The notes under the pieces were generated by a model, which was not told the origin of the DNA, did no database searches, and was given only the letters and a program-made list of their open reading frames with translations. From Nematostella vectensis (taxonomy: Eukaryota; Cnidaria; Anthozoa; Actiniaria; Edwardsiidae): DNA of 64,000 bases. Made by a program: the position numbers and the translations under genes. The stretch covers positions 622,501 to 686,500 of the forward strand of contig NC_064034.1 of assembly GCF_932526225.1 (NCBI RefSeq), in the 5' to 3' direction. Of the stretch, positions 1-13,200 are shown in pieces. Every line of letters begins with the position of its first letter. The first letter of the stretch is position 1.

Positions 1-856
1 ACAGTTGCACATATCTCCTGTATGTACTGACTGGTCAAGACAGTTGCACATATCTCCTGTATGTACTGACTGGTCAAAACAGTTGCACATATCTCCTGTA
101 TGTACTGACTGGTCAAGACAGTTGCACATATCTCCTGTATGTACTGACTGGTCAAGACAGTTGCACATATCTCCTGTATCTCCTGTATGTACTGACTGGT
201 CAAGACAGTTGCACATATCTCCTGTATGTACTGACTGGTCAAGACAGTTGCACATATCTCCTGTATCTCCTGTATGCACTGACTGGTCAAGACAGTTGCA
301 CATATCTCCTGTATGTACTGACTGGTCAAGACAGTTGCACATATCTCCTGTATGTACTGACTGGTCAAGACAGTTGCACATATCTCCTGTATGTACTGAC
401 TGGTCAAGACAGTTGCACATATCTCCTGTATGTACTGACTGGTCAAGACAGTTGCACATATCTCCTGTATCTCCTGTATGCACTGACTGGTCAAGACAGT
501 TGCACATATCTCCTGTATGTACTGACTGGTCAAGACAGTTGCACATATCTCCTGTATGTACTGACTGGTCAAGACAGTTGCACATATCTCCTGTATGCAC
601 TGACTGGTCAAGACAGTTGCACATATCTCCTGTATGTACTGACTGGTCAAGACAGTTGCACATATCTCCTGTATGTACTGACTGGTCAAGACAGTTGCAC
701 ATATCTCCTGTATGTACTGACTGGTCAAGACAGTTGCACATATCTCCTGTATGTACTGACTGGTCAAGACAGTTGCACATATCTCCTGTATGTACTGACT
801 GGTCAAGACAGTTGCACATATCTCCTGTATGTACTGACTGGTCAAGACAGTTGCAT
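1..856. repeat. 39-bp minisatellite at left edge
   Basis: About 21 head-to-tail copies of a 39-bp unit containing CACATATCTCCTGTATGTAC. Some copies carry an extra 9 bp (tctcctgta). Because 39 and 9 are multiples of three, one frame stays open through the whole array, but the product would be a pure 13-residue repeat with no known relative, so I do not call it a gene. The array is cut by the window edge. Confidence 0.95.
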
Positions 857-1860
857 GTATCAAGATAATTGCATGGAAAGTGCAAAGAAGGGTTACAAGA
901 ATCATCTTTTTATGGAGGTAGCTTTAAAAAAAAAACTGGAAGAAATTGGAAATCCTGGAATTTTTCTCGGTTTAGAAATCGACTACAGAATACGGAACCA
1001 ATGGGGCTTCACCTCGATTTCTATAGAACGAAGTGAGCCTGAAGTCGAGCTAAGTTCCCGTACGACCCACATTCTCGGTCCTATAATATAGCTGAATTGC
1101 TCCAAGCTAGGCAATTAGAAAATAAACAAAAACCTGCACAAAACAAAAACCTGCACAGTATTCTCTCAATTTGCCAATAATAGCTATATCATTTGATAAT
1201 GCCTTGCAACATAACAACATTAAAATCGCGCAACGCGTCGAACACGATGCGAAAGGAACTTGTTATTAGTTTGCATTTGGAAAAACATACTTCAATGGTT
1301 TCCATCTCATTGCCATCGTTTTCCGCCATGTCGGTCATTTATAATATCGAGATTACATCCATCGTTGTTATTTTGTTGGACGATCGCGGAGTTTTAGTCT
1401 AAACTCCCTCTTTCTCTCGGCCGTGTGTCCCAGTTGGAAGCCGCCATGTTTTTCTATAACCCTCCTATGTAGGTCCCTATATAAGTTATAATACCGCTGA
1501 CATGTCGGAATTGTACCACTGGTTAAGGCACACAGGTAACCCAAGTAAATCAGGTACCGTCTTGTCGATCGGAAATGGTCGGCTCCCTCAGATTTTTTTA
1601 TCACGCCAGGCACACAGCATGGTAAAAATAAATCACCATAATGTCGAAGGGCTTTGAAATACCGAACTATCTGTTGGGCCTTAGCCTCCCTCACAGGCTT
1701 TAGGTCGCAAACTTACAGAGGAGCCAAAGCCAAAGACTGTTTGTTATTTTATTCTCTTTAGGGTATGTATATAATTAATATCAGACAATATCATACTGTA
1801 TCATAAATGTGATCATTTTCATACATACATACATACATTAAAAATTTACAATTTCTTTGC
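857..1860. other. Non-coding stretch between array and RXYLT1
   Basis: AT-rich sequence with only short open frames that resemble nothing I know. There is a short direct repeat of aaaacctgcaca near 1130-1157. TTTATT at 1749-1754 is a minus-strand AATAAA, 107 bp beyond the RXYLT1 stop, and is its likely poly(A) signal. A tataca/atacat run sits at 1820-1840. Confidence 0.6.
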
Positions 1861-3033
1861 TCATTGTACAAATTTTTCCTTTAAAACTTTAACAAAATGC
1901 AACCTTAGTTGTTCTTTAAATTTGTTGTACCAATTTATAATTGTTTTTCTCCTGTCAGAAAGTTCATATGTGCTCATTAACTGTTCTTTTTCAATAATCT
2001 TAGGGAGTTCTGTCCAGTGCTTGATAAAAATAAATGGGGCTTTATATTTTTTAAGTATATACAATGGATTCTCTTTTCCCCCACACTTTCCAGGTGTCAT
2101 GACATCCTCTATTACTGGGACAGATCCATATGAGCAGGCCTCGTATATCCTGTAGCATTCGGTGTTAATACCAACAGGGGAGAGTGTTAGGTCACTGTTT
2201 GCAAGTGCATAGTAATACTGCTGACTAGTCTCCTGCGACTCACTAGGATTCCATTTCTCCCGAAAGTTGACATAGCATAACCCATCTTCTATGTACTTGA
2301 AGGAATCAAGAACTTTTTTCAAAACAACTCTGGAGGAATTATTATAAATAGTGCCTAGAAAATTACAAATGTACTTCCGTGGCATTTCCACTTCCACTGA
2401 TAAAGGGGGAACATTGGGGAATTCCCTGTAAGTAGCAACTCCTAGAGGCCATTGAAAAATAGATCTTTCGTCTTTTTCAGGGATGTCATAGATGATGAAA
2501 GCAACATTTACAACCCCCCCATACGTTTTGAGGTAAGGCAAGAACCATTCATTTGCACAAGTCTCGCTGCCTAGCAAAATAACAGCAACATTTCGTAGCC
2601 TTGAAAAAAACCTGAGCGACTCAAGCCAAGCTTGTGCAAATTCGACCTTCTGGGGTTCTCTTCCATTCAAGACAAGAACTAAGTTTTCTGTCTCTTTAGG
2701 GACCTTATTCGGTGCAACCCCAGGGCCTGTGCGGAATTGGAATCGAAAGGGTCCAACTTCTTTTTTCCCGTAGCTCCAGATACCGCCAAGTCTTTGTTCC
2801 CGGTCGCCTTGAATGACGTGCTCCCATAAATATAACGCAATACCAGCCTTTCCCCATATCTCTACATCAATAAGTCTTTGTGGAACGCTTGAAAAATTAC
2901 CAGCACGGCGACCAATAAGGCTAAAATCCAATGTGTTATTGCCATTGTCCCTGGATAGCAGTCTGTTCGTGGTGTAAATTGTTATTATGGAGTAGACAAT
3001 TAGAAAGGCGGCAATAAAAATTTTCCATTTCAT
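1861..3033 (-). CDS. RXYLT1: Ribitol-5-phosphate xylosyltransferase 1 (TMEM5)
   Basis: Single coding exon, 390 residues (human about 443). In vertebrates this Golgi type II membrane enzyme adds xylose to ribitol phosphate on the core M3 O-mannosyl glycan of alpha-dystroglycan. Seen here: a short cytoplasmic tail and one membrane span at residues 4-21 (IFIAAFLIVYSIITIYT), then a luminal domain with IWGKAGIALYLWEHV, LVLNGREP, FQWPLGVATYREFP, CNFLGTIYNNSSR and SPVGINTECYRIYEACSYG, all matching the human protein as I recall it. The open frame extends 67 codons upstream to 3234, but that extension would cover the first MED8 exon and push the membrane anchor inward, so I start at 3033. MED8 begins 178 bp away on the other strand. 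No introns interrupt the CDS, unlike every neighbour. Confidence 0.95.
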   Translation of the reverse strand: MKWKIFIAAFLIVYSIITIYTTNRLLSRDNGNNTLDFSLIGRRAGNFSSVPQRLIDVEIWGKAGIALYLWEHVIQGDREQRLGGIWSYGKKEVGPFRFQFRTGPGVAPNKVPKETENLVLVLNGREPQKVEFAQAWLESLRFFSRLRNVAVILLGSETCANEWFLPYLKTYGGVVNVAFIIYDIPEKDERSIFQWPLGVATYREFPNVPPLSVEVEMPRKYICNFLGTIYNNSSRVVLKKVLDSFKYIEDGLCYVNFREKWNPSESQETSQQYYYALANSDLTLSPVGINTECYRIYEACSYGSVPVIEDVMTPGKCGGKENPLYILKKYKAPFIFIKHWTELPKIIEKEQLMSTYELSDRRKTIINWYNKFKEQLRLHFVKVLKEKFVQ

Positions 3034-3211
3034 CACTATTGTGAACCCACACCGGCCGCCATTTTGTATGAACTTAAGCAATGCGCCTGCGCAACACGGG
3101 AGCCGCTGATTAATATTGCGCGTGCTAACTCTCTTTTCCTTTCTTCTCTCTTGGACTTTTTTTCGAGTACCTTTTTTGAATGGAACGGACAGCGGAATTA
3201 ATACCAAAAGA
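3034..3211. promoter_or_regulatory. Shared upstream region RXYLT1/MED8
   Basis: Only 178 bp separate the divergent start codons. The stretch is more GC-rich than its surroundings (gccgcc, ctgcgcaacacgggag) and shows no clear TATA box placed for either gene. A bidirectional promoter is the simplest reading; this is inferred from spacing. Confidence 0.6.
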
Positions 3212-3217
3212 ATGAGG

Positions 3218-6200
3218 ATGCAGGTCTGTTTCAATGACTAGTGTTGTATACTTGGAATTATCAACGCATGTTAATCCTGCTTGGTTTTGCCGCTGTTGAT
3301 ATCTGAGGCTGTGCCATCTCTTTTGATTGGATTTGTGTTTCTAATTCTTTCTAGCAAGAGGAGAAACTGATCGAGACATCTCTTGAAGCGATCACCAGTA
3401 GAGTCCAGGAAGTCAGGGACTCCGTTCACACGTTCTTGGCCAAGTTAGAGCGGGAACCGCTGAATTGGTAAGAGCTTTTACGAAAGAAAAAGAAAACAGA
3501 CTGAATACGTTTGTGTGGTGTGATTTCGGCTTGTTTAAATGAGAACTTTCACAAATGATGTCCTGTCTGTGCTCTTACGAAACAGCATGTGACAAATGGG
3601 GTTATGACATGTAATGGAAAATAGCCATGGAGATGACTCAAGCTTCCAGTTGATTCTAGTTATAACTTCAGTACATCCATCATATCATCCACATCAAGTA
3701 TTACCACATACCCAATCTTATTAATATTGTAACATCCGATTTTAACTAATGAAATACGATGAGTATCAAAAGGTGTGCGATTTTTATAAGTCTAGGGTTA
3801 TTAAGTGTTACACGTATATATTCACTGTTGACAATGGCAGCCATTATTAATCTCAGTTGCTGTTTGTCTGAGCCACCGTATGTGTTGAATCTTTTAAATG
3901 ATTAAGTATATTTGGCTGGAAATATTACTTATCACTATGTTAATTTTAATGTTGATGATTAAAATCGAGCATTTCACACCACCTTTGATGGGACATGGTG
4001 TTGCTGACAGCCTACACATGGAACGTTTCAGATTATACATACAATTTATAAAACCTACTAATTCAAATATTATTTATTCAAGGCCTTCTGTTTTGGACAA
4101 TTTTGCTCTCCTTTCAGGTAAATGCATTTTTCATTTATGCATATATCCATTGGATAGAATCTTTTACCTTTTCCATTTATTGAGATATTTGTTGAGATAT
4201 TTTTAAATTAATGTTATGGTACAACTGTAAGTATAACAGCAAGATCTTATACTAATTCTTATGTAAAGTCCAAGGGCTCATTTTTTCAAAATGTCACTAC
4301 CCCAATATTAGGCTGTTTTCAATTACGGCTGCATTCTCTGTTATCTTCAGGACAAGTTAGCACCTTGACAAAGTTACTTATTCTCTGTTGTCTTCAGGAC
4401 AAGTTAGCACCTTGACAAAGTTACTTATTTTTTATTGTCTTCAGGACAAATTAGCACCTTGACAAAGTTACTTATTCTTTATTGTCTTCAGGACAAGTTA
4501 GCACATTGACAAAGTTACTTATTCTTTATTGTCTTCAGGACAAGTTAGCACCTTGACAAAGTTACTTATTCTCTGTTGTCTTCAGGACAAGTTAGCACCT
4601 TGACAAAGTTACTTATTCTCTGTTTTCTTCAGGACAAGTCAGCACATTGACAAAGTTACTAAAGGGTGACAAGACACCAGCTCTAAGAAATCTTGTTCTT
4701 CTCCCTGTACTGGTCCAGCAAGAGCAAGATGAAGAGTTGGTCAAGATCAGCCAGGGCAGAATACCAGCATTTAACCATGAAGTTGGTGAGTACAGCATGT
4801 GTGTTGTAAGTCATTGCTTTTTGAATAATCATCAAATACTATCAAGATCAGCCAGGGCAGAATACCAGCATTTAACCATGAAGTTGGTGAGTACAAAGAG
4901 TGTGTTTTGGGTCATTTCTCTTTTAATGATCATAGAATACTATCCTTTATCAATCCATTCTTGGAATGTGCCCGGCAGGTATATTTGTGGGTATTGGCAG
5001 TCCAGACAGGGTGGCAGGAAGGATCCTTTGATCCTGAAGAAATATTATGCTAATGTTTTGGGTGTGCAATCATCCCAACAGCAATATTCTGCTTATATAG
5101 TTTGCCATCAGTGCAACATATAGTTTGCCATCAGTGCAACATATAGTTTGCCATCAGTGCAACATATGGTCTGTCAACAGTGCAATAATATATGGTTTGT
5201 CAACAGTGCAACATAGGGTTGGCAAACAGTGCAACATATAGTTTGCCATCAGTGCAACATATAGTTTGTCAACAGTGCAATAATATATGGTTTGTCAACA
5301 GTGCAACATGTGGTTTGTCAACAGTGCAACATATGGTTTGTCAACAGTGCAACATGTGGTTTGCCAACAGTGCAACATATGGTTTGCCAACAGTGCAACA
5401 TAGGGTTGCCAACAGTGCAACATATAGTTGGCCAACAGTGCAACATATGGTTTGTCAACAGTGCAATAATATATGGTTTGCCAACAGTGCACATATGGTT
5501 TGCCAACAGTGCAACATAGGGTTGGCAAACAGTGCAACATATAGTTGGCCAACAGTGCAACATATGGTTTGTCAACAGTGCAACATATGGTTTGTCAACA
5601 GTGCAATAATATATGGTTTGCCAACAGTGCAACGTATGGTGGGCCAACAGTGCAACATGTGGTTTGCCAACAGTGCAACATAGGGTTGGCAAACAGTGCA
5701 ACATATAGTTAGCCAACAGTGCAACATAGGGTTGGCAAACAGTGAAACATTTGGTTTGTCAACAGTGCAACATATGGTTTGCCAACAGTGCAACATATGG
5801 TTGGCCAACAGTGCAACATTTTGTTGACAATGCCACTAACTTTTTCCATGTGTGATGGCCAGCTTACTTACTTATGAATCTGTCCTTTTATTCAGTTCCT
5901 GATCACCTGAGAACCAAGTATGAACCAGAGGTTGAAGAAGCAGAACAATCTTTAGTAGTTGCATCAGCAAGCATCACCCAAGAAAATGCACAGGTACCTT
6001 TGGGCTGTTATTACAGTATTACCACCAAACCATTTTCTTTAAATGATATGGTTTCACTTTATTTTCAGAAACAAATCAACCATTTGAATGAACTTCTTAC
6101 AACACTGACAGATATTATCACAAGTGCCAAGGAAGATTGGGAAGGTGAACAGAACTCAGGTAAGATTCCTAAGACAGGGAGCATGCTCACAAGGCTACTG

Positions 6201-7095
6201 GGGATACTCAGATTGTTTTTCATGTAATCCAAGTCATGGTCTCAATCTCGTTACATACTGGTCACACATACTGGGGAGGTGGGAATGGGCATTGTGTGGA
6301 AGTTTTTGCACATCCAAATATACCAACATGGAGTTTCATTCACATAAAGCTCATTCTAAAATCACTAAGTAAACAACTGTAAGCATGCTAGACAAATGAT
6401 GCCACTTACCACCCATTCCTACTATTTGTGAATTTGTTTCACTCATCAATAGCCTCAAGAAGCACATCATCCACAAACCCCGATATAGGTGCACTAGTGG
6501 CAGCTGTTACATTTGGAAAAGGTAAACTGAAAATCTACTTTGTCTTTGCCTTGTGTTTTAATGTTTTGTCTTTGCACAAACATAACTCTCATCACATGTA
6601 TTCAGTAAAAAAAAACTCTGGATGCTTGCAATGATTTTCTTTCTTTTTCATGGAGGACTAAAGCCAAACAAGACAACCAATTCATCTAAAACCAGAACAA
6701 GCACTAGTTCTGAACAAGGTTTGTGGGACTCAAAAGGACACACATGTAGACAAGATCGCAATATGCTTAAATATTCCCATGGGGTATCTGAGCCCCCTGC
6801 ATGGCTAGTGGAGGGGCAGAGCAAACACAAAATATTATTCAATTAGAAAACTGCAACATTCCCATCATGGGCCTCTCCCATTCCAGTAGTTTTTCAGCTT
6901 TTCAACAGTGTATGAAATATTAACCCCTGTTTTTGTGATTTTTGTAAAAATGCTTTTGTGTATTTTCCAGGGTCAGCACAATGGATGAATAACAAGGCAG
7001 ATCAGCCAGGAAAACACCCAAGTTCCATCAAAACAGAACTAAAAGCTGCAGCAAGTCCCCACCCTTATGCTGGTAGACCTCCAAACAGATCTTGA
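3218..7095 (+). CDS. MED8: Mediator subunit 8
   Basis: Head-module subunit of the Mediator complex (nucleus). Nine coding exons: 3218-3223, 3355-3467, 4083-4117, 4633-4785, 5896-5993, 6069-6159, 6453-6521, 6656-6718, 6971-7095; all introns GT-AG with matching phases; 250 residues (human 268). Recognised by QQEEKLIETSLEAI at the N-terminus, SVLDNFALLSGQ, GRIPAFNHEV-VPDHLRTKYEP across an exon junction, NPDIGALVAAVTFGKG and a C-terminal SSIKTELKAAASPHPY. The first coding exon supplies only Met-Gln (an in-frame ATG at 3212 would add two residues). The 35-bp third coding exon and both ends of the fourth are flanked by splice-site duplications (see repeats). AATAAA at 7138-7143 is the likely poly(A) signal. 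Confidence 0.95.
4341..4650 (+). repeat. 47-bp array of MED8 exon-4 acceptors
   Basis: Seven copies at 47-bp spacing (exonic GAC starts at 4351, 4398, 4445, 4492, 4539, 4586, 4633) of a unit made of tctgttgtcttcag, the splice acceptor, plus the first 30 or so exonic bases (GACAAGTTAGCACCTTGACA). Only the last copy reads on in frame; from any of the other six, translation reaches TGA within about 65 bases. The pyrimidine tract and AG are intact in all seven. Confidence 0.95.
4741..4891 (+). repeat. 101-bp duplication of MED8 exon-4 donor end
   Basis: The last 45 or so exonic bases with the donor (GAAGTTG then gtgagtac) recur 101 bp downstream at 4842-4891, nearly identical. The first donor, after 4785, joins in phase to 5896. 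The second, after 4886, would add 101 bases and shift the frame, although the added stretch itself contains no stop. Confidence 0.9.
5098..5826. repeat. 23-bp minisatellite in MED8 intron
   Basis: About 30 copies of a unit like gtttgtcaacagtgcaacat+atg, with length variants carrying aataatat. It ends 70 bp before the acceptor of the exon at 5896. Open frames on both strands here are by-products of the repeat. Confidence 0.95.
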
Positions 7096-7288
7096 CCACC
7101 TTCACGCCTTCATGTACATATCCAATAGATAGTGCCTAATAAATTATTTCTTATAGTATTTATTGTCCCTTAACGTTTTATAGTAAAAAAACATAAGCAA
7201 TGTCAGGAATAGGATAAGTGCATCCTATTTTAGTGACAGCGTGTACAATTCTATAAAAAATAAATAATTTATAGGAAAATGTTTATGA

Positions 7289-10200
7289 CTAGCTCTTTGC
7301 GATAGCTTGTAATACATGCTCTGGAACCTTTCCTTTTTTCCTTTTTCTTGTTTTCTTTTTCTGAAAGGAAAGAAAACTTAAAGTTAACAAACAAGAAGAA
7401 GGACTTTAACAATATTAACCCAAAGGAGTCAAAAGGGGATAAAGGATGAAGGTAGAAGGGCACACTACACACAGGGAGCCCATCCAGAGTACTGTTAGCA
7501 CAGGGAGCCCATCCAGAGTACTGTTAGCGCAGGGAGCCCATCCAGAGTACTGTTAGCACACAGCACAGGGAGCCCATCTAGAGTACTTTTAGCACACAGG
7601 ACATGAAGTCCATCCAGAGTACTGTAAGCACAGGGAGCCCATCCAGAGTACTGTTAGTACAGGGAGCCCATCCAGAGTACTGTTAGCACAGGGAGCCCAT
7701 CCAGAGTACTGTTAGCACAGGGAGCCCATCCAGAGTACTGTTAGCACAGGGAGCCCATCCAGAGTACTATTAGAACACAGGACATGAAGTCCACCTAGAG
7801 TACTGTTAGCACATTGAGGTACATCAAGAGTACTGTTAGCACAGGGAGCCCATCTAGAGTACTGTTAGCACAGGGAGCACATCTAGAGTACCATTAGCAC
7901 ACAGCACAGACCCTTCCAGCACAGATCTATCTGGTAAAAGAAAAGATCATGTTCTGTTGTTGTGATTGCCTGACATGCTCGTTAGCCTCACATTGGCTAG
8001 TGCTTTTAACTTTTATACTGGGAAAAAGTTTTGGTGTAATAGTATACCTAGTATGTCAAACACCTTATATTTTAAATGTAAAGGGGAAAGTGGTACCCAT
8101 GAAGGCAGAAGGCTTTATATATCCTACCTTAGAATCGCTTGATGTTGCACCATCTGTTTTCCTTTTCTTTTTCTTCACTGATAAAGGATTTGGTCCGCCA
8201 GGTTGTTTGCGCTTTCTCCTGATTTTTCTCTCAGTTTCAGGAAGATCTGTTTTAAGCATCTTTAATGTTTCCTTTTCGTGTAAGCTAGGGTTTACTTTAG
8301 AATCTTGAATCTAGTATACAAACAAAAAGAATTCTTTTTGTCTCACTAGGCTTGGGTCAGGCTTTCCATCTTACCTTATTACAATTAATTTTTGCGTTAC
8401 TTAAATTTAACGAATTTCACGATTTTAAAAGATTCACAAAAATAAAGTGACACGAAAATTAAGTGTCACGAAAATTAAGTGAGTACACAAGTAACTGTTG
8501 GGGGATTATTGGCCGTTATAAGCTTAATGGTAACACCTTGTCTATTTAGTCATCTAATGTTCATATAGTATGGTAAGAGGTTGTGTTCTATTTATAGATT
8601 TTTATGCATGACACTAAATTTAGCCCACACATCTTTTTGTTACAAATTGTTTCAGATTTTATGATTACAGCACATCTGAATTCCACTTGTTTTGCTTGAT
8701 TTTATTATCCTCAAATCGCGAAAATAAAGTGATTTGGTTTTTAAGAAAATATCAAAATCGCGAAATTTTGATGTTGCAAAAGTTAACTGTAATAAGGTAT
8801 TACTTTATATTTGATAAAGCTAGGCTGACTAAAATTTCACCTCAACCAAAACAAAACTTTATGACACTTCTTATTTCCTAAATGTTAATGATTAAACTTA
8901 AATCTTTTAAGAGCTTTTGGCACTCGTTACCAGAGAAACCCTTACCTCTTGCGCCACAGAACTGGTGACAGTGGTTGCCTTATCAAGCACGATACAGTTA
9001 TTGTTGAGATAAAGCACAGGTATCCCTGGTGGAAACAATAACTCCATCAACCAACAATTCTCACTTTTTTTTTTGGGGGGGGGGGGAGGTTGCAAAATCC
9101 AAAATAATTGGACCTAACTTTTCTGGGGGGGGGGAAGTTTTCTGATGAAAATCTTTCCACCCCAATAGAAAATTTGTTATGCCATTTTTATGCCACATTT
9201 AAGGCTACAAAGTTTACAAAAATAGTGTTGGAAATTTCGCAATTTGCTTTATAAATTTGTCTACTAATAGCACATTTATTGCAAACAGGAAATGGACTGC
9301 CATCGTGTGTGTGTGTGGGGGGGGGGGGGGGGTGCAAACGAACCCCCAGCACCCCCTTGGTACAGGCCTGCATAGCACACAATAAAAGTTGTAGCAACTA
9401 CTAGGCAAGATTTCTAATGAGAAAATGGTATAATGCTGCTACTGGTCCCAGCTGCATGTGTGCAATGTTTTGAAAATAACCCTGTGGGTTGTTTTAAAAC
9501 CATGGTTAGACTAGTGTCATACCACCAATAGGGGCCACCTCTTCATTCCTAGCTTAAATTATGAGGAAAAGATCAGTGTCATACCACCAATAGGGACCAC
9601 CTCTTCATTCCTAGCTTAAATTATAAGGAAAAGATCAGTGTCATACCACCAATAGGGGCCATCTCTTTATTCCTAGCTTAAATTATAAGGAAAAGACCAG
9701 AGGGCTGTGCCAGCCCTGCCACCGAACCCCACCCCCCTAGGTATTTCAAGAGCTGTTATGGCCTGCTCATTGTGTGCCATGAAAGAAATTATATAGTGTA
9801 AACTGAAATTATATAGTATAAAACTGAGACAGAAATTGTAGCAGACTATTGTTATGCTACTGTGGATGAATGGCAAATGGATTGCACTTCCTGCTTACCT
9901 GGGATGGCGGCTAAGTGTTGAGTTAGCTCTCTGTCCTGAGTTGCCACAAAGTATCTCTTAGGGTTATTGGTACCTGGGGATACAGATGGGATAATTCATC
10001 AAATCAGGGTAAAACTAAGATACAAATCCACAGCAGAACACGATCAGCACTCTTGCCCAATACAGTAGTTAAGGACTGAAATGCTATAAAAAGCATAAAG
10101 TGAGTGGTATATCATTTGCAGGCCCGTACCCAGGATTTTTGTTGGGGAGGGGGGAACCGAAAAAGTGGACCTAATTTTTCTGGGGTAGAGGGAGGGAGGG

Positions 10201-13200
10201 AGTTTTCTGATAAAAATCTGACCACCCCTGAAAGAACAAAAAGGGATTTTTTTTGCCTTTGCAGTAGCTTCAAGGGGCATTTATTGTTGGAATTGGCAAC
10301 AAATACAAGTCTGACTTATGGATTAATGACATACCAGAGTAATCTAGCTTATGCTTAATAGTTTCGTCAATAGCACATCTATTGAGAACCGAAAGTGGAC
10401 TTTCGACCGTTCGCCCTTGCACCCCCCCCCCCCCCCCCTGGGGCTGATTTGTTATCATTAAGATATGCATAGAAAATAATTAACACAGGGTTTTGAGCGT
10501 GTATGTTGTGTGCCTCCAGGACCATACCGAGGATTTTTATTGGGGGGGAGGGGGGTGCGAAATCTGAAAAAGTGGACCTAATAAGTGATCTAATGCTTTA
10601 TAGTTTTGTCTACATATAGCACGCCATTGAGAACCAAAAGTGGACCTTCGGCCGTTGTGGTACCCCCCTGGGTACGGGCCTGGCCTCTATCAAAAGAGAA
10701 AAGTTTTAATGACGCTTCGAGCATTCCTGCGTGTGCGCGATACGTTTTCGCGATGAGCACCCGCTGAAGACTGCGGAACAAGCACATTATGACGCATCCC
10801 TCGTCTTTTCTATCTGTTATGCGACCTGTCAAACTGATCCGATTTGTTTCCACGACAATGGCATTTTCATTAGAAACCGCACACACAAAGTGTGAACTTC
10901 ACTCAAAGGTTCACTTGGGCACAGCAAACAGACGCAGGAGAGAACTTCTTCGCAGCTCGCGCATTCCAACGTAACTACAGCAATCTGCCCATCTAGCAGG
11001 CGTAGAATACAAAAATATAAAACACGAATAAAATACATTGCATTTAATTGAAACAATTTCCTTTTGGGGCATAGAAAGATAGAACTAGTTCAATCACAAA
11101 TATTCAATTATGCATAATTTCTCGCAAAAATCTTGGTAAAAGAAAAAGGATGTAGCACAAATATTGAAGACGGCATTATGAAAACGACTGTTCGTTAACG
11201 AAAACTAAGGACTAAAAAACAAAGACGGGGTAACATGATTTTAATCAAAATTCGTCTACGGACAAGTATTCGGATTTAATTGTTTTACAATTTGGTATTC
11301 ATAAATATATCTCTCCAAAGTACATAGCTCACAATAAAATAACAGAGTCATTTGGGATCCAAACACATCATAATATTTAATGTACACAGTACAAAGAATT
11401 GAAGAAATTAGTCATACATAGTGTTCAAGTCTGTTTTTACAAAGAAGCGTCCTGACAATTGGACTTAGAAATATCAAGATATTAAAGAATCAATAGCAAT
11501 AAATAATTCACAACCTAAACTAAATTTGAAAAATCCGATTATAACGTTTATCAGTAAACTTGCAATCGTTGCCTCGAAGGTGTGCTTGTTTTCTTCCTGC
11601 AGTCGGCCTGCTCACGTGTGGCGCGCAAGTTAAAGCCCCGAGTGTAAACAGTTCAAGCAACTCGCCAGATGAATCTGTGATAGAAGCCATTAATGTAAGT
11701 GAACTGTACGCCTAGACAACCCATCCTCTTCGCCTGCTCGAAATGCCCGTTCACTAGTGACTCCGAGATGTCTTTAATTCTGCTGGGATCGAGGCCTGGA
11801 GTCAGCAACCGTTTCAGCCAGTTGGATACCAATGAATGCGCCGTTTCTTCGTCATTCGATGTGGATACTTCCAGCAATCGGTCGGGCCCGGGGATATTAT
11901 CATACCAGCTCGATAGCATCCACTCGCCGTAATGCTTCTCCATTCCATAGCTTGACATCGCGTTCAAGATCTCCAATGCGCTTGCTGACGGCGTGTGTTT
12001 GAATCTCAAGGAATCTCAAGAGTTTCAGCGAAACTTATGCTAGCGTAACCAGCGACGCTTAGCCCTGAGCAAATATTTGACGGAGGTATCAATCAGTACG
12101 TCAATCTTTTTTGAGAAACTCGTGGTGTGAGCTGCGCCAATTGACACCCGGTTTTCGTTATATCGCCTGCGAGCTCGCTTTTGTTCGGTAATTTTCTTAA
12201 TTACAGTTTAACGGAATTGGTTTTATGAATAATCACAAGTGAGAATCAATGACATTAGCAAATTTTTATGGATCTAATTATCGCTGAACATAAATAAGCC
12301 TTTGTTTGTTGATTGTTTCGGAATTACCACTCGCATATAATTACTGGGCACTGTAGGAACCAAAATTAATATGTCAAGAGTCATTGACTTTTCTCTAGCT
12401 GTTTTGATCTCAAGAAGTGTGATATAGTAATTTGAATATTACCTAGTGATCTAAAAACACCGATTGACACGTTTTAACGCTCTTTCATGAGCTACAAGTT
12501 AGATTATAAGTGATGGCAATAATAACACCCTAAAAGAAACCGAGGTAAAAAAATCTGTGCATTCTCATTTTCACCCCTAAAAGATACCCAAGGCTCCAAA
12601 TTTACACCCTCAAAGAAAGGGCGATCCCCGTCAGATAGATATAGGGAGTACCCCCTCCCCCTGGGTGCTTGTTGTCGCACCTAGCTTCTAATAGCCTCAA
12701 ACTCCTCTTTAAATTAGGGCAGCGCTTATTTCTTTCCCCCTTCCCTGTTCCACACAAACACCCATAAATGTAAGAATGACAAATCCAAATTTTTTAACAC
12801 CCAAAAGTTTCTCTATTTTATCATTTAACTACGAAAGGCACGTACTGAACTGGGAGTGAGCTAGCATGGAAAACGAAGGGTAACCGCATCAAAATACTAA
12901 ATTGTGAATGTTTGATCGTCCTCATTCTCGTCCTCAGTATAAACACAGGCCAGGAGTATAAGGCAAACATATTTCTATATGCCAGCCAATTGTACTTTGC
13001 ACCTCTTGCACCCCACCCTATTGTACCTCACCCTATTGTACCCACCCTATTGTACCCCACCCTATTGTACCCCACCCTATTGCACCCCAGCCTATTGTAC
13101 CTGACCCCTAACTAGTGTGAGGGAAGCACACAGCATCACCTATCATTGTCTTGATGCACTCAACGGCTGGTACGGAATTCTTTTTGTGGCCACACAATCG

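Noticed and set aside
5-868. Long open frame (287 codons) at left edge
   Set aside because: Entirely a 13-residue repeat produced by a 39-bp minisatellite; no start context, domain or non-repeat portion.
3034-3234. 67-codon N-terminal extension of RXYLT1
   Set aside because: Would bury the membrane anchor, overlap MED8 exon 1, and lacks any match to the human N-terminus.
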